Shown piece after piece: positions 1 through 10,615 of a stretch of 54,449 bases of DNA. The translations under genes and the position numbers were made by a program. Location: positions 1 through 54,449 of the forward strand of contig JAKOZI010000070.1 in NCBI GenBank assembly GCA_029780075.1, given 5' to 3'. This DNA comes from Pseudomonadota bacterium. GTDB lineage: Bacteria; Pseudomonadota; Gammaproteobacteria; Burkholderiales; Rhodocyclaceae. The notes below the pieces were generated by a model. That model was not told where the DNA came from. It saw only the letters and a list, made by a program, of their open reading frames with translations, and made no database searches. Numbering within the stretch: the stretch's first letter is position 1; every line of letters starts with the position of its first letter.

Positions 1-153
1 TTGCCACGCACCAGTGGCGCTCCGCCAATCGAGCCACTCGCACACCCGACGCGACAGCGCGCGGCGGGATATCTCCGGCACCGACACCACCTCCTCCCGG
101 ATCCGCTCCAGGATGTCGAGAGAAAACTCCTGCCCGCAGATCCGCATGACCAT
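1..153 (-). CDS. DUF4338/DruA-like IS-type protein, N-terminal fragment (truncated by window edge)
   Basis: Reading the minus strand from an ATG at 153 (a second ATG lies at 147) gives an open frame of 51 residues that runs off the left edge. It begins MVMRICGQEFSLDILERI and contains ALSRRVCEWLDWRSATG. The pattern 'LSRRALSRRVCEWLDWRS.G' is typical of the N-terminus of DUF4338-containing proteins, which are annotated as IS4-like transposases and are related to DruA of the Druantia defence system. Only the N-terminal helical part is visible, so the catalytic region cannot be judged. It lies just downstream of the dcw cluster end and in the same orientation, so it may mark an inserted element. 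Family recognition is from memory of the motif. Confidence 0.6.
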   Translation of the reverse strand, partial: MVMRICGQEFSLDILERIREEVVSVPEISRRALSRRVCEWLDWRSATGAWQ

Positions 154-249
154 ACAATACGGATCCGCGGCGACGGAGTCAAGTGTGTGTTACGGTCAGC
201 CCACAAGCGGGCGAGGGGAGGTTCGTGAGTCGCTGGCGCGACTTTCACA

Positions 250-438
250 TTAAACAGGAATGATCGCCACCCGCTCAAGGATCATCAGCGCGAAGACGAG
301 CAGGGCGACGATCAACGCATAACGAAACAGACGCCAGGAAATCTGAAGGTAGCGTGCGTCCCTGGTGAACAGGAAAACCACCACGCCGGCGGCGACGCTG
401 ATCATTGTCAGGACCGCCAGCAGGCGCAACAACCACAT
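250..438 (-). CDS. Small inner-membrane protein of unknown function downstream of lpxC
   Basis: A 62-residue frame starts four bases after the lpxC stop codon, beginning MWLLRLLAVLTMISV. It has two clear hydrophobic segments, at about residues 4-24 and 40-58, separated by a short charged loop containing FTRDARYLQISWRLFRY, so a two-pass membrane hairpin is expected. The spacing suggests co-transcription and coupled translation with lpxC. I do not recognise a named family. It is kept as a real gene because the frame is open exactly from the lpxC end, has a credible membrane topology, and is not a shadow of another gene. Confidence 0.65.
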   Translation of the reverse strand: MWLLRLLAVLTMISVAAGVVVFLFTRDARYLQISWRLFRYALIVALLVFALMILERVAIIPV

Positions 439-442
439 GCCG

Positions 443-1372
443 TCAGAACGCCGGCAACGCCAGCCAGCGGGAAACCGTCTGTGGTGCCAGGTCGACGTTT
501 TCGAAACTGACGTATTCCCAGGCCTCGGGGCTGGCCAGCAGTTCGCGGGCCAGCGCATTGTTCAGCGCATGCCCCGATTTGTGGGCGATGAACGAGGCCA
601 GCAAGGGCTGCCCGAGCAGGTAGAGGTCGCCGATCGCGTCGAGCACCTTGTGTTTGACGAACTCGTCGCTATAGCGCAGACCGTCGGCGTTGAGCACGCG
701 GAATTCGTCGAGCACGACGGCGTTGTCCAGGCCGCCTCCCTGCGCCAGACCGTTCTCGCGCAACCATTCCACTTCCTGCATGAAACCGAAGGTGCGCGCG
801 CGCGCGACTTCACGGATATACGAGTGGTCGGCAAAATCGATGGTCACCGACTGACCGGTACGATCGATTGCCGGATGATTGAAACCAATCGAAAACGACA
901 GGCGGAATCCGTCGTAAGGCTCGAGCCGCGCCCACTTTTCGCCGGAGGCGTCGCGGTCGCGGACTTCGATCGGGCGTTTGACGCGGATGAAGCGTTTGGC
1001 GACCGGTTGCTCTTCGATGCCGACCGATTGAATCAGAAAGACGAATGGCGACGCCGAACCGTCCAGAATCGGCACTTCGGCGGCGTCCAGGTCGACAAAG
1101 GCGTTGTCGACGCCGAGACCGGCAAAAGCCGACATCAGGTGTTCGATCGTGCCCACCTTGGCGCCCTCGTGCTCCAGGCACGAGCACATGCGCGTATCGC
1201 CGACGAGCAGTGCCGAAGCGCGCAGGTCGACCACCGGATCGAGGTCAATGCGGCGAAAAATGATGCCGGTACCGGGAGCAGCCGGGCGCAGGCTGATGGT
1301 CACCTTGACGCCGGAATGTAGTCCGACGCCAGCGGCGCGGACCACCGATTTGAGTGTTCGCTGCTTTAACAT
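443..1372 (-). CDS. lpxC: UDP-3-O-acyl-N-acetylglucosamine deacetylase LpxC
   Basis: Catalyses the committed step of lipid A synthesis: zinc-dependent deacetylation of UDP-3-O-acyl-GlcNAc in the cytoplasm. The 309-residue length is normal for the family. The zinc ligands are visible as H78 (in TIEHLMSA), H241 and D245 ([10 protein letters not shown]), and the catalytic His as H268 (HKSGHALNN). The N-terminal KRTLKSVV-like start ([21 protein letters not shown]) is the usual LpxC opening. It is the last classical gene of the dcw operon, 89 bp downstream of ftsZ, and that gap holds a plausible own promoter. A small membrane gene follows almost immediately. Confidence 0.97.
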   Translation of the reverse strand: MLKQRTLKSVVRAAGVGLHSGVKVTISLRPAAPGTGIIFRRIDLDPVVDLRASALLVGDTRMCSCLEHEGAKVGTIEHLMSAFAGLGVDNAFVDLDAAEVPILDGSASPFVFLIQSVGIEEQPVAKRFIRVKRPIEVRDRDASGEKWARLEPYDGFRLSFSIGFNHPAIDRTGQSVTIDFADHSYIREVARARTFGFMQEVEWLRENGLAQGGGLDNAVVLDEFRVLNADGLRYSDEFVKHKVLDAIGDLYLLGQPLLASFIAHKSGHALNNALARELLASPEAWEYVSFENVDLAPQTVSRWLALPAF

Positions 1373-1400
1373 GGATCTGAAAAACCGCAGGAATCGGCGG

Positions 1401-1429
1401 ATTCTAGCACAGGCTGGCCTGCCCCGGAA
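1401..1429 (-). promoter_or_regulatory. Candidate sigma70 promoter for lpxC
   Basis: In the ftsZ-lpxC gap the minus strand reads TTCCGG, a 17 bp spacer, then TAGAAT (bases 1406-1401). TGC sits immediately upstream of the hexamer (an extended -10). The -35 is weak. The start codon of lpxC is 28 bp downstream of the -10. It would let lpxC be expressed apart from the long dcw transcript. Pattern match only. Confidence 0.4.
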
Positions 1430-1461
1430 TCCGCCTGCAGAGGAGTAGACGGCGGCCCGGC

Positions 1462-2646
1462 CTAGTCGGCCTGTTTTCTCAGGAACGCCGGGATGTCGTA
1501 GCGATCAACGCCGCTATTGGCCAGCGCTTCGACGGTCGCGCTGCGACCCTTGCGCACGATTGCCGGAACCTGATCCAGACTGGAGTAGTCGATGCTCGGC
1601 CCATGCGGGTAACGGTCGCCGGTGCCGGTGGCCTGATTGAGGCCGGAACCCGTGTTGATCACTTCGAAATTCTGCCGCTTGGCCTGCGGCTGGCCGAGAC
1701 CCGTGGCCACCACCGTGACGCGGATGTCCTCGCCCATGTCCTGATCATAGACGGCGCCGAAGATGATATGCGCGTCGTCAGCCGCGAAGGCGCGGACGGT
1801 ATTCATCACCTCATTCACTTCCTTCATCTTCAGGGAGCGCGTGGCGGTGATGTTGACCAGTACGCCCTTGGCGCCGGACAGGTTGACGCCTTCGAGCAAT
1901 GGCGAGGCCACCGCACGTTCGGCGGCAATGCGCGCGCGGTCGACACCGGCGGCGTTGGCCGAGCCCATCATGGCCATGCCCATTTCGCCCATCACCGTAC
2001 GCACGTCCTCGAAGTCGACGTTGACCAGGCCGGGGAAGTTGATGATCTCGGCAATTCCGCCAACCGCGTTGCGCAACACGTTGTCGGCGGCCTTGAAGGC
2101 ATCATCCATCGAAATGTCGTCGCCGAGGACGTCCATCAGCCGGTCATTCAGGATGACGATCAGCGAATCGACGTGCTTCTGAAGTTCGGCAATGCCGACG
2201 TCTGCCACTTTCAGGCGCTTGCCTTCGAAACCGAATGGCTTGGTCACCACGGCCACGGTCAGCACGCCGAGTTCGCGGGCCACCTCGGCAACGATCGGGG
2301 CGGCGCCGGTTCCCGTACCGCCCCCCATGCCGGCGGTGATGAACACCATGTGTGCACCCCTGAGCGCCTCGGCGATGGCGTCGCGCTCCTCAATCGCGGC
2401 GCTGCGCCCGGCTTCCGGTTTGGCACCGGCGCCAAGGCCGGTCTTGCCCAGTTGCAGTTTCTGGACGGCAATACTGCGGCCCAGCGCCTGCGAGTCGGTA
2501 TTGGCGGCGATGAAGTCGATCACACCATTGACTCCTTCGCGGATCATGTGATCAACGGCGTTTCCTCCGGCGCCGCCGATCCCGATGACCTTGATCACCG
2601 TATCCTGATCGCTGTCTCTTTCGTCTTTGTCGATGATTTCAAACAT
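1462..2646 (-). CDS. ftsZ: Cell division protein FtsZ
   Basis: Tubulin-like GTPase that polymerises into the cytokinetic ring at mid-cell. The 394-residue product shows the nucleotide-binding [13 protein letters not shown] segment near residue 22, the tubulin signature GGGTGTG at 108-114, and the T7-loop region [18 protein letters not shown] short variable linker follows, then the conserved C-terminal peptide [10 protein letters not shown] that binds FtsA, ZipA and MinC. A strong ribosome binding site (AGAGGAGG) precedes the ATG. It is separated from ftsA by 67 bp, the widest gap inside the division block. A GATAAT hexamer at 2700-2695 could be part of an internal promoter. Confidence 0.98.
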   Translation of the reverse strand: MFEIIDKDERDSDQDTVIKVIGIGGAGGNAVDHMIREGVNGVIDFIAANTDSQALGRSIAVQKLQLGKTGLGAGAKPEAGRSAAIEERDAIAEALRGAHMVFITAGMGGGTGTGAAPIVAEVARELGVLTVAVVTKPFGFEGKRLKVADVGIAELQKHVDSLIVILNDRLMDVLGDDISMDDAFKAADNVLRNAVGGIAEIINFPGLVNVDFEDVRTVMGEMGMAMMGSANAAGVDRARIAAERAVASPLLEGVNLSGAKGVLVNITATRSLKMKEVNEVMNTVRAFAADDAHIIFGAVYDQDMGEDIRVTVVATGLGQPQAKRQNFEVINTGSGLNQATGTGDRYPHGPSIDYSSLDQVPAIVRKGRSATVEALANSGVDRYDIPAFLRKQAD

Positions 2647-2713
2647 TGTTGCCTCCTCTGCAAAAGTAGCTCAATAGCTGGTAAAAAACGTGTGATTATC
2701 GTTCACAACGGGA

Positions 2714-3943
2714 TCAGAAATTCTTTTCAAACCAGGATTTCATGCGCCCGAACACCTGTTTGACGTCGCGTGTTTCCCGCACCTTCAAGCCACGCTTGCG
2801 TTGCGTCTGAGCCTCCAGCAGCAAACCGCAGGCCGTGGCAAAACGCGGGCTTTGCACCACATCGGCAAGGGCCCCCTGATACTTGGGAACACCCAGGCGA
2901 ACGGGCATGTGAAAGATTTCCTCGCCCAGTTCGATCATCCCCGGCATGACCGAGGCGCCTCCGGTCAGGACGATGCCGGAGGACAACACATCCTCGAAAC
3001 CGGAACGACGAAGTTCCGCCTGGATCAGTTCGAACAATTCCTCGACGCGCGGCTGGATGACATCCGCCAGCGCCCGGCGCGACAGTTTGCGCGAAGGACG
3101 ATCGTCGACCCCGGCGACATCCAGCACGTCTTCCGGGTCCGCCAGATGCGCCAGCGCACAGCCATACTTGCGCTTGATGTCTTCGGCCTCGCGCGTCGGC
3201 GTACGCAGTGCCATTGCAATGTCATTGGTGATCTGGTCGCCGGCGATGGGAATGATCGACGTGTGGCGGATGGCCCCCTGCGTCCACACCGCCAGATCGG
3301 TGGTGCCGCCACCAATGTCGATCAGGCAGATGCCGAGGTCCTTCTCGTCTTCCGAGAGCACCGCGCAACTCGACGCCAGCGGCTGCAGCACCAGGTCGTT
3401 CACCTCCAGTCCGCAACGGCGAACGCACTTGACGATGTTCTGGGCGGCGGAAACCGCTCCGGTGACGATGTGCACCTTCACCTCGAGCCGGAAACCACTC
3501 ATGCCGATCGGCTCGCGGATGCCATCCTGGTCGTCGATGATGAATTCCTGGGTCAGGATGTGCAGGATTTCCTGATCGGCGGGAATCGGCATCGCACGCG
3601 CCGTTTCGATCACTCGCTCGACATCCATTGTGGTGACTTCCTTGTCCTTGATGGCCACCATGCCATTGGAGTTGAAGCTGCGGATGTGACTGCCGGCGAT
3701 TCCGGTGTACACATCTCGCACCTTGCAATCGGCCATCAGTTCCACTTCCTGCAGCACGCGGGAGATTGTGGCGACCGTCTCTTCAATGTTGACCACGACG
3801 CCTTTCTTGAGACCCTTCGACTCCTGCGACCCCATGCCGATGACGTTCAGCCGCCCCTCCGGCGTGACTTCGGCAACCAGTGCCACAATCTTCGACGTGC
3901 CGATGTCCAGTCCGACGATCAGATCCTTGCTATCCCTGCTCAT
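2714..3943 (-). CDS. ftsA: Cell division protein FtsA
   Basis: Actin-like ATPase that tethers FtsZ to the membrane and recruits later divisome proteins. The 409-residue product begins MSRDSKDLIVGLDIGTSKIVALV, with the phosphate-1 loop GLDIGTSKI. It contains the phosphate-2 motif CLIDIGGGTTDLAV and the adenosine-motif region IVLTGGASVMPG, and ends in the amphipathic targeting sequence GRMKSWFEKNF. Its start codon overlaps the ftsQ stop by 4 bp (ATGA), so translation is probably coupled. Confidence 0.98.
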   Translation of the reverse strand: MSRDSKDLIVGLDIGTSKIVALVAEVTPEGRLNVIGMGSQESKGLKKGVVVNIEETVATISRVLQEVELMADCKVRDVYTGIAGSHIRSFNSNGMVAIKDKEVTTMDVERVIETARAMPIPADQEILHILTQEFIIDDQDGIREPIGMSGFRLEVKVHIVTGAVSAAQNIVKCVRRCGLEVNDLVLQPLASSCAVLSEDEKDLGICLIDIGGGTTDLAVWTQGAIRHTSIIPIAGDQITNDIAMALRTPTREAEDIKRKYGCALAHLADPEDVLDVAGVDDRPSRKLSRRALADVIQPRVEELFELIQAELRRSGFEDVLSSGIVLTGGASVMPGMIELGEEIFHMPVRLGVPKYQGALADVVQSPRFATACGLLLEAQTQRKRGLKVRETRDVKQVFGRMKSWFEKNF

Positions 3944-4692
3944 TTCTTTCCTTTGACTTCTTGAGCCGCACTGGCCGGAAAGCGCAATGCGAAACCATTT
4001 GGATACCGCATATCCACCGCCATCGGCCGCCCCTGGCGGGTGTTCGACAGTGTCGGGTAGTAGTCGACAAACCGCTGCAGGCGCATGCGGATCGGCGCCT
4101 TGGCCTGCTCGCGACCCAGTTCAACCAACATTCCATCCTCCAGTTTCAGGAGCCAGGCCAGGCGTGGCGACAACGCCATCTGCGCGGGCAGCCGGCCGGT
4201 GGGTTTCAGGATCTGCGCGAACTCCTCGTATCGGCGCAGAACTTCGCTCGACGAACCGACCGGTCCGCTGAGCCAGGGAAGCTGCTGATCTTGCGACAAC
4301 GCGGCGGAAAACAGCTCGCCGTAGGTGTTGACCAATTGCTCCGACCCATCGCCCCAGTGCGCCGCGGCACGATGTTCCTCGATGCGCACCTCGATGCGTG
4401 ACGGCCATTTTCGCCAGACCTCGGCACGCCGCACCCACGGCAACTGCTCGACGGCGCGGCGCAATGCTTCGATATCGACGGTGAAAAAATTGCCGCGCAG
4501 CACGTCCGACAGCGATTGCTCCATGTCGCTTTGCCGCACTTCCTGCAAGGCGTGCGTCACCTGTACTTCGTGCAGCGGAAACAGGCGCAGCCGCGGCATC
4601 CCCCAAACGACCGCCGCGACCAGCAACGCTGCGGCGCCTGCCAGGAAGAGCAGGTCCGAAACAGCCGTCATCACCCGCGGTTTGTGCCACAT
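3940..4692 (-). CDS. ftsQ: Cell division protein FtsQ
   Basis: Bitopic inner-membrane divisome scaffold linking FtsB/FtsL to the rest of the septal machinery. The 250-residue product has a short cytoplasmic N-terminus, one transmembrane segment at about residues 12-31, and a periplasmic POTRA domain starting near LFPLHEVQVTHALQEV. The FtsQ C-terminal domain with the YPTLSNTRQGRPMAVDMRYPNGFALR stretch (split here by its obvious turn) follows. Length and topology are normal. It starts 3 bp after ddl ends and overlaps ftsA by 4 bp. Confidence 0.95.
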   Translation of the reverse strand: MWHKPRVMTAVSDLLFLAGAAALLVAAVVWGMPRLRLFPLHEVQVTHALQEVRQSDMEQSLSDVLRGNFFTVDIEALRRAVEQLPWVRRAEVWRKWPSRIEVRIEEHRAAAHWGDGSEQLVNTYGELFSAALSQDQQLPWLSGPVGSSSEVLRRYEEFAQILKPTGRLPAQMALSPRLAWLLKLEDGMLVELGREQAKAPIRMRLQRFVDYYPTLSNTRQGRPMAVDMRYPNGFALRFPASAAQEVKGKK

Positions 4693-4695
4693 CGC

Positions 4696-5628
4696 TCATC
4701 CCAGTGCTGCGAGTGCCAGCACCCGCAGCACGAGTTCGTCATAGCCCACGCCGGCGGCGCGTGCCGCCATCGGAACCAGCGAGTGATCGGTCATTCCGGG
4801 CGAGGTATTCACCTCCAGAAAATAGGCCCGACCGCTGCCGTTCGCTGCCGACTCCATCAGGAAGTCGACACGCCCCCAGCCGCGGCCACCGAGGACCCGG
4901 AAGGCCTCAAGGGCCTGCGCGCGCAGTTCACGCTCACGGTCCTCCGACAGGCCACAGGGACAGCGGTAAGCGGTGTCGTCGCGCAGGTATTTGGCTTCGT
5001 AATCGTAGAATTCGCCGCGCGGTTCGATCTTGATGATCGGCAGCGCCGTATCGCCGAGGATGGCGGTAGTGTATTCGCCGCCCAGGATCGCGCGTTCGGC
5101 AATCACCAGCGAATCGTGCTTCGCCGCTTCGGCGTAGGCCGCGCCAAGATCGCCCGCCTGCTTGACCTTGCTGATACCGATCGACGAGCCTTCGCAGGCC
5201 GGCTTGACGAACAGCGGCAAGCCCAGCTCGGCTTCGACGCGGGCAAAATCACTGTTGGCGTCGAGCAGCACGTATTCCGGTACCGGTAGCCCACAAGCCT
5301 GCCAGAGCAATTTGCTGCGCCATTTGTCCATGCCCAGTGCCGAAGCCATCACGCCACTGCCGGTATAGGGAATGCCCATCAGTTCAAGGACCCCCTGAAT
5401 GGTTCCGTCTTCGCCGTAACGCCCATGCAGCGCAATGAAAGCGCGATCGAAGGCTGCCAGTTCGTCGAGCTTGCGCTCTGACGGATCAAAGGCAGTGGCA
5501 TCCACACCCTGCCGCTGCAAAGCCGCCAGAACCCGCGAACCACTGTTCAGCGACACTTCACGCTCGGCCGAACGCCCCCCGAAGAGCACCGCGACCTTGC
5601 CGAAATCCTTGACCGTCATCGTCCTCAT
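4696..5628 (-). CDS. ddl: D-alanine--D-alanine ligase
   Basis: Joins two D-alanines using ATP to make the dipeptide used by MurF. The 310-residue ATP-grasp enzyme shows [17 protein letters not shown] at the N-terminus, the [14 protein letters not shown] motif, the [21 protein letters not shown]-binding loop and the metal-binding [15 protein letters not shown]. Its length fits the short DdlB type found in dcw clusters. The start chosen is the ATG at 5628, 1 bp after murC. An in-frame ATG at 5619, preceded by GAGG, is a credible alternative. Confidence 0.96.
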   Translation of the reverse strand: MRTMTVKDFGKVAVLFGGRSAEREVSLNSGSRVLAALQRQGVDATAFDPSERKLDELAAFDRAFIALHGRYGEDGTIQGVLELMGIPYTGSGVMASALGMDKWRSKLLWQACGLPVPEYVLLDANSDFARVEAELGLPLFVKPACEGSSIGISKVKQAGDLGAAYAEAAKHDSLVIAERAILGGEYTTAILGDTALPIIKIEPRGEFYDYEAKYLRDDTAYRCPCGLSEDRERELRAQALEAFRVLGGRGWGRVDFLMESAANGSGRAYFLEVNTSPGMTDHSLVPMAARAAGVGYDELVLRVLALAALG

Positions 5629-5629
5629 C

Positions 5630-7018
5630 CTAGCCGGCAGCCAGTTTGCCGGGAATCGCGCCGATCGACCCGGCGCCCATGGTCATCACCACGTCGCCAT
5701 CACGGGCGGCGTCCAGAATCGCTTGCGGCAGGTCGGCAATGGCTTCGACGAATACCGGCTCGACCTTGCCGGCGACCCGTACCGCCCGCGCCAGTGCGCG
5801 CGCGTCGGCAGCGACGATGGGTTGTTCGCCGGCCGCATAGACTTCGGTCAGCACCAGCGCGTCGACGCCGCTCAAGACCTTGACGAAATCCTCGAAACAG
5901 TCACGCGTACGGGTGTAGCGGTGCGGCTGGAAGGCGAGCAGCAGACGGCGACCCGGGAAAGCCCCGCGCGCTGCGGCCAGGGTCGCGCGCATCTCGACAG
6001 GGTGGTGCCCATAGTCGTCGACCAGCGTGCAGTAGCCGCCACCCGGCAACGCCAGGTCTCCGTAACGCTGGAAACGCCGGCCGACACCGCGAAACTCGCC
6101 CAATGCCTTGACGATCGCCGCGTCGGCAATGCCCAGTTCGTTGGCCACGGCGATCGCTGCGAGCGCGTTCAGAACATTGTGCCGGCCCGGCAGGTTGAGG
6201 ATCACCGGCAGTCGACTGACGCTCCCGTTGACCCGAACGCAATCGAAATGCATCTGGCCGGCGACGGCGGTCAGGTTCTCGGCATAGATGTTCGCCGACG
6301 CGTCGAAACCGTAGCTGACGATCTGTTTGCTGACCAGGGGCATGATTTCGCGAACGTTGACGTCGTCAGCGCAGAGCACGGCCACGCCATAGAACGGCAG
6401 GCGCTGCAGGAAATCGACGAACGCCTGCTTGAGCCGGCTGAAATCATGGCCATAGGTCTCCATGTGATCGGCATCGATGTTGGTGACGATCGAAATCACC
6501 GGCGACAGGAGCAGGAAGGAAGCATCGGACTCGTCGGCCTCGGCGACCAGGAAATCGCCGGACCCCAGGCGTGCGTTGGCGCCGGCAGCGTTGAGCCGGC
6601 CACCAATGACAAAGGTCGGGTCCATGCCGCCCTCGGCAAGAATCGACGCCACCAGACTGGTGGTGGTGGTCTTGCCGTGCGTGCCGGCGACGGCGATGCC
6701 CTGTTTGAGGCGCATCAACTCGGCAAGCATCTGCGCACGCGGCACCACCGGCACCTTGCGACGACGCGCGGCGAGGACTTCAGGGTTGTCGGACTTGACC
6801 GCTGAAGAAACCACCACCGCCTCGGCGGCGTCCACGTTCGCGGCGGCATGCCCGATCATGATTCGCACGCCGAGGCTGGCCAGGCGCCGGGTCGTCGAAC
6901 TTTCGGCGAGGTCCGAGCCGCTGACCGAAAAGCCCAGATTGGCCAGCACTTCGGCGATGCCGCTCATGCCCGCGCCGCCGATGCCGACGAAGTGGATGTT
7001 CTTGACTTTGTGTTTCAC
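5630..7018 (-). CDS. murC: UDP-N-acetylmuramate--L-alanine ligase MurC
   Basis: Adds L-alanine to UDP-MurNAc in the cytoplasm, the first amino acid ligation of murein precursor synthesis. It shows the dinucleotide-like loop [17 protein letters not shown], the Mur ligase P-loop [13 protein letters not shown], the central-domain [10 protein letters not shown] and [11 protein letters not shown] motifs, and a C-terminal domain with DDYGHHPVE. The GTG at 7018 is chosen as start because it forms a GTGA overlap with the murG stop and gives the usual [12 protein letters not shown] opening (462 residues). An upstream ATG at 7036 would add six unlikely residues. Confidence 0.96.
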   Translation of the reverse strand: MKHKVKNIHFVGIGGAGMSGIAEVLANLGFSVSGSDLAESSTTRRLASLGVRIMIGHAAANVDAAEAVVVSSAVKSDNPEVLAARRRKVPVVPRAQMLAELMRLKQGIAVAGTHGKTTTTSLVASILAEGGMDPTFVIGGRLNAAGANARLGSGDFLVAEADESDASFLLLSPVISIVTNIDADHMETYGHDFSRLKQAFVDFLQRLPFYGVAVLCADDVNVREIMPLVSKQIVSYGFDASANIYAENLTAVAGQMHFDCVRVNGSVSRLPVILNLPGRHNVLNALAAIAVANELGIADAAIVKALGEFRGVGRRFQRYGDLALPGGGYCTLVDDYGHHPVEMRATLAAARGAFPGRRLLLAFQPHRYTRTRDCFEDFVKVLSGVDALVLTEVYAAGEQPIVAADARALARAVRVAGKVEPVFVEAIADLPQAILDAARDGDVVMTMGAGSIGAIPGKLAAG

Positions 7019-8073
7019 TGTGCAAGCTCCTCGCACATCCGGGCAAGCTCCGCCGTCGCTTCCGGTCTGGCCAGTTCATGGGATTTTTCGGCCATTTCCT
7101 GCAACTGGCTACGGGGATAGTTGCGGATCTCGCTGATCGATTCGGGCGTCATCTGGTCCTGCGGCAACAGGATGGCGCCACCCGCCTGCGACAGGAAGAT
7201 GGCGTTGTGCGTCTGATGGTCGTCCACGGCGTAGGGAAACGGCACCAGCACGCTGGCCACGCCAGTGGCAGCCAGTTCGGCGACGGTGAGCGCGCCGGCG
7301 CGGCAGATCACCAGATCAGCCCACTCGTAGGCCCCGGCCATGTCGTCGATGAACGCCGCGCAGTGCGCCTGCACACCGGCCGCCTCGTAGTTCTGGCGAA
7401 GCTGCGCGAGGTGCTTCTCGCCCGCCTGGTGCACGACCAACGGCCGCTGCTCGGAATCGATCAAGGCCAGCCCCCGGGGCACGATGTCATTCAACGCCGC
7501 GGCGCCCTGACTGCCGCCAAGGACCAGCAGGTGCAGCGGCGCCCGGCGCCCGGCGAGACGCTGCGCCGGTGCCGGCACGCGGCTCATTTCCGGACGCAGG
7601 GGATTGCCGACCCACACGCCGCTCGGCAACGCATTCGGGAAACCGCAGGCGACGCGCCTGGCAAAGCGTGCGAGCACCCGGTTGGCCAGCCCGGCAATCG
7701 AATTCTGTTCATGGATGATCAGTGGGCAGCCCAGCAGCGCCGCCATCATGCCGCCGGGAAAGCTGACGTAGCCACCCATGCCCAGAACCACGTCGGGTCT
7801 GACGCGGCGAATTTCTCGCCGCGCTTGCCAGCACGCGGCGAACAGGTGAATGGGCAACAGCAGCTTGCGCAACAGACCCTTGCCGCGCAACGCGGCGAAG
7901 CGCACCCAGGCCATTTCGTAGCCGCGCGGCGGAACGAGCTTTGCTTCCAAACCGTCCGGCGCACCCATCCAGACGACTCGCCAGTCACGGCTTTTCAGCA
8001 GGTCAGCCACTGCCAGACCCGGAAATACGTGGCCGCCGGTGCCGCCGGCCATCACCAGCAGGGTCCTGTTCAT
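7015..8073 (-). CDS. murG: UDP-N-acetylglucosamine--N-acetylmuramyl-(pentapeptide) pyrophosphoryl-undecaprenol GlcNAc transferase MurG
   Basis: Peripheral inner-membrane GT-B glycosyltransferase that converts lipid I to lipid II. The N-terminal [14 protein letters not shown] glycine loop, [15 protein letters not shown], the [10 protein letters not shown] loop and the UDP-GlcNAc site region [15 protein letters not shown] are all present. The start at 8073 ([11 protein letters not shown]) gives 352 residues and lies 13 bp after ftsW. A GTG at 8103 would overlap ftsW and add ten atypical residues, so I did not use it. Its stop overlaps the murC start by 4 bp. Confidence 0.96.
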   Translation of the reverse strand: MNRTLLVMAGGTGGHVFPGLAVADLLKSRDWRVVWMGAPDGLEAKLVPPRGYEMAWVRFAALRGKGLLRKLLLPIHLFAACWQARREIRRVRPDVVLGMGGYVSFPGGMMAALLGCPLIIHEQNSIAGLANRVLARFARRVACGFPNALPSGVWVGNPLRPEMSRVPAPAQRLAGRRAPLHLLVLGGSQGAAALNDIVPRGLALIDSEQRPLVVHQAGEKHLAQLRQNYEAAGVQAHCAAFIDDMAGAYEWADLVICRAGALTVAELAATGVASVLVPFPYAVDDHQTHNAIFLSQAGGAILLPQDQMTPESISEIRNYPRSQLQEMAEKSHELARPEATAELARMCEELAQ

Positions 8074-8086
8074 GCCGCGAACTTGC

Positions 8087-9247
8087 TCATACCTTTGCCC
8101 CACGCATCAACTGGCGGTTCTCCCAGTCGATTCGCAGCAGCACCGCCAGCGCCACGCAGTTGGCGAGAATCCCCGAACCGCCGAAGCTCATCAAGGGCAG
8201 GGTCAATCCCTTGGTCGGCAGCAGACCCATGTTCACGCCCATGTTGATGAAGGCCTGCACGCCCAGCCAGACCCCGATGCCCTGCGCCACCAACGCGGAG
8301 TAGAGACGCTCCAGGGCGACGGCCTGGCGCCCGATGGCGAAGGCGCGCTGGATCAGCAGCCCGAACAGGAGGATGACCACCAGGACGCCGACAAAACCCA
8401 GTTCTTCGGCGATCACCGCCAGCAGAAAATCGGTATGGGCTTCCGGCAGATAGAACAGCTTCTCGACGCTCGCACCCAGGCCGACTCCCAGCAATTCGCC
8501 ACGCCCGAAAGCGATCAGCGCATGCGAAAGCTGATAGCCCCGCCCGAACGCGTCCGCCCACGGGTCCATGAAACCAAAAATGCGGTCACGCCGGTAAGGA
8601 GAAAAGATGATCAGCGCGGCGAAAGCGGCACCCAGCACGATGATCAGCACGACGAACAGGCGCGCCTTCATGCCGCCGAGAAAAAGGATGCCCATGGCGA
8701 TCGAGATGATCACCACGAAAGCGCCAAAGTCCGGTTCCTTGAGCAACAGGATGCCGACGGCGACCATTGCGCTTGCCAGCGGCAGGAAGGCCTTTTTCAG
8801 ATCGTGCATGTGCGGCATCTTGCGCGCCGTGTAGTCGGCAGCATAAAGGACGGCAAACAGCTTCATCAATTCGGAAGGCTGCAGATTGGCGATTCCAAGG
8901 GGCAGCCAGCGGCGCGCACCATTCACATCGCGACCGATACCGGGTATCAGCACCAGCGCCAACAGCACGAATCCGCCCACGAACAGCCACGGCGACCAGC
9001 GCTGCCAGGTCGCCAGCGGCACCTGAAACGCAACCATCGAGGCGACCAGCGCGACGACCAGGAACACTGCATGCCTGATCAGAAAATACGCCGACTGGTT
9101 GCCGGTCTGGCGCCCGGCCTCGGCAATGGCCATCGACGCCGAATAGACCATGACCATGCCGATCACCAGGAGCATCAGGGTGCTCCACAGCAGTGCGAGG
9201 TCGACTTCCGACGGCAGACGGCGTGGGGCGTCGAGAGTGTGCAGCAT
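8087..9247 (-). CDS. ftsW: Septal peptidoglycan polymerase FtsW (SEDS family)
   Basis: Multi-pass SEDS glycosyltransferase that polymerises lipid II at the septum together with FtsI. The 386-residue product has about ten hydrophobic segments and the conserved stretches [48 protein letters not shown] and [15 protein letters not shown]. The start [11 protein letters not shown] at 9247 overlaps the murD stop by one base (TGATG). The frame is open 63 codons further upstream, but that part lies inside murD and is arginine-rich shadow sequence. Confidence 0.96.
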   Translation of the reverse strand: MLHTLDAPRRLPSEVDLALLWSTLMLLVIGMVMVYSASMAIAEAGRQTGNQSAYFLIRHAVFLVVALVASMVAFQVPLATWQRWSPWLFVGGFVLLALVLIPGIGRDVNGARRWLPLGIANLQPSELMKLFAVLYAADYTARKMPHMHDLKKAFLPLASAMVAVGILLLKEPDFGAFVVIISIAMGILFLGGMKARLFVVLIIVLGAAFAALIIFSPYRRDRIFGFMDPWADAFGRGYQLSHALIAFGRGELLGVGLGASVEKLFYLPEAHTDFLLAVIAEELGFVGVLVVILLFGLLIQRAFAIGRQAVALERLYSALVAQGIGVWLGVQAFINMGVNMGLLPTKGLTLPLMSFGGSGILANCVALAVLLRIDWENRQLMRGAKV

Positions 9248-10614
9248 CAGGCGGCCTCCCTTTCGATACGACGAACGGCATCGACGAAGGCTTCGGCGCG
9301 ATGCGCATAGTCGCGATACATGTCCATGCTGGCGCAAGCCGGCGAGAGCAGCACGGCGTCGCCGCGCTGCGCCTGGGCGGCGCACCAGCGCACCGCCTCC
9401 GCCATGTCGGCGCAAACGCGTTGTGGAACCTGGCAACCCGCCAGGACCGCAGCAATCTCAGACGCGTCGCGGCCGATCAACGCCACCCCCCGCGCATGCT
9501 GCTCGATTGCATGCCGCAAGGGCGAGAAATCCTGTCCCTTGCCGTCGCCGCCGAGAATGATCGCGACGCGGCGACCCAAACCCTCGATGGCCGCCAGGGT
9601 GGCACCCACGTTGGTTCCTTTCGAGTCGTCGAAGAAGCCGACGCCATTGAATTCGGCGACCCACTCGACGCGGTGGGCGAGCCCCCTGAAATCGGCCAGC
9701 GCCGGCAGCACCGACCCGGCCTGGATGCCGACCGCCTCGCACAAGGCCAGCGCAGCCATGGCATTGGCGGCATTGTGCCGCCCGACCAGGCGCAACTCGG
9801 TGAGGGCAAGCAATTTCTCGCCGCCTCGCACGATGCAGCCGTCCACCACGCCGTAGTCCCCGGCACGCCTTGCCGGATCAAGACCGAAGGTCATCAGCTC
9901 GCGATCCGGGCGCGCGGCAGCCAGACTGCGCACATCGTCGCGATTGAGGACCATCACGCCATCGCCCTGAAAGATCCGCGCCTTGCTGGCTGCATATTCA
10001 TCCATCCCTTGATAGCGATCGAGATGGTCCTCGCTGACGTTGAGAATGGTAGCCACATCAGCATTCAGGGTATGTGTCGTTTCTAGCTGGAAACTCGACA
10101 GTTCCAGAACCCATGCTTCCGGCAGATCGTTACCGTCGATGGCCGCCATCAGGGCGTCCAGTGCCGGCGGGCTGATGTTGCCGGCAACCGCCGTCCGGAG
10201 ACCGGCGGCCCGACACAGGGCGCCGGTCAGGGCGGTCGTCGTGGTCTTGCCGTTGCTGCCGGTAATGGCAATCAAGCGCGCCTGCGGCGTGCGCTCGCGA
10301 ACTGCCCAGACAAACAGTTCGATCTCGGAGACCACCGGGACGGATCTCGCGATGGCGTCCTGGACCAGCGGCTCCTGCACCGGCACGCCTGGTGAAATGG
10401 CGATCAGTTCGACGCCGGCAAAAGCTTCCGGCGCGAATGGGCCGGCAAACACCGCCACTTCGGGCAGCGCGGCACGCAGCGCATCGACCTGCGGCGCGCT
10501 ACGGCGGCTATCGGCAACACGCACGCAGGCGCCCTGCCGTACCAGCCACCTGGCCATCGCCAGCCCGCTCTGCCCGAGGCCGAGGACGAGGGTCGACTTT
10601 CCTCGCAGTTCCAT
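9247..10614 (-). CDS. murD: UDP-N-acetylmuramoylalanine--D-glutamate ligase MurD
   Basis: Adds D-glutamate to UDP-MurNAc-L-Ala. The 455-residue product shows the N-terminal [16 protein letters not shown] nucleotide-like fold, the P-loop [28 protein letters not shown], the [20 protein letters not shown] motif that includes the carbamylated-lysine region, and [21 protein letters not shown]. It starts 1 bp after mraY and shares one base with ftsW. Size and motifs are normal. Confidence 0.97.
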   Translation of the reverse strand: MELRGKSTLVLGLGQSGLAMARWLVRQGACVRVADSRRSAPQVDALRAALPEVAVFAGPFAPEAFAGVELIAISPGVPVQEPLVQDAIARSVPVVSEIELFVWAVRERTPQARLIAITGSNGKTTTTALTGALCRAAGLRTAVAGNISPPALDALMAAIDGNDLPEAWVLELSSFQLETTHTLNADVATILNVSEDHLDRYQGMDEYAASKARIFQGDGVMVLNRDDVRSLAAARPDRELMTFGLDPARRAGDYGVVDGCIVRGGEKLLALTELRLVGRHNAANAMAALALCEAVGIQAGSVLPALADFRGLAHRVEWVAEFNGVGFFDDSKGTNVGATLAAIEGLGRRVAIILGGDGKGQDFSPLRHAIEQHARGVALIGRDASEIAAVLAGCQVPQRVCADMAEAVRWCAAQAQRGDAVLLSPACASMDMYRDYAHRAEAFVDAVRRIEREAA

Positions 10615-10615
10615 G

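Noticed and set aside
365..1321. A 318-codon plus-strand frame opposite lpxC
   Set aside because: Antisense shadow; the lpxC frame carries all family motifs while this one is an Arg/Asp/His-rich string with none.
1603..2763. A 386-codon plus-strand frame opposite ftsZ, and a similar one opposite ftsA (2801-3964)
   Set aside because: Histidine- and aspartate-rich antisense translations typical of GC-rich coding DNA; no domain.
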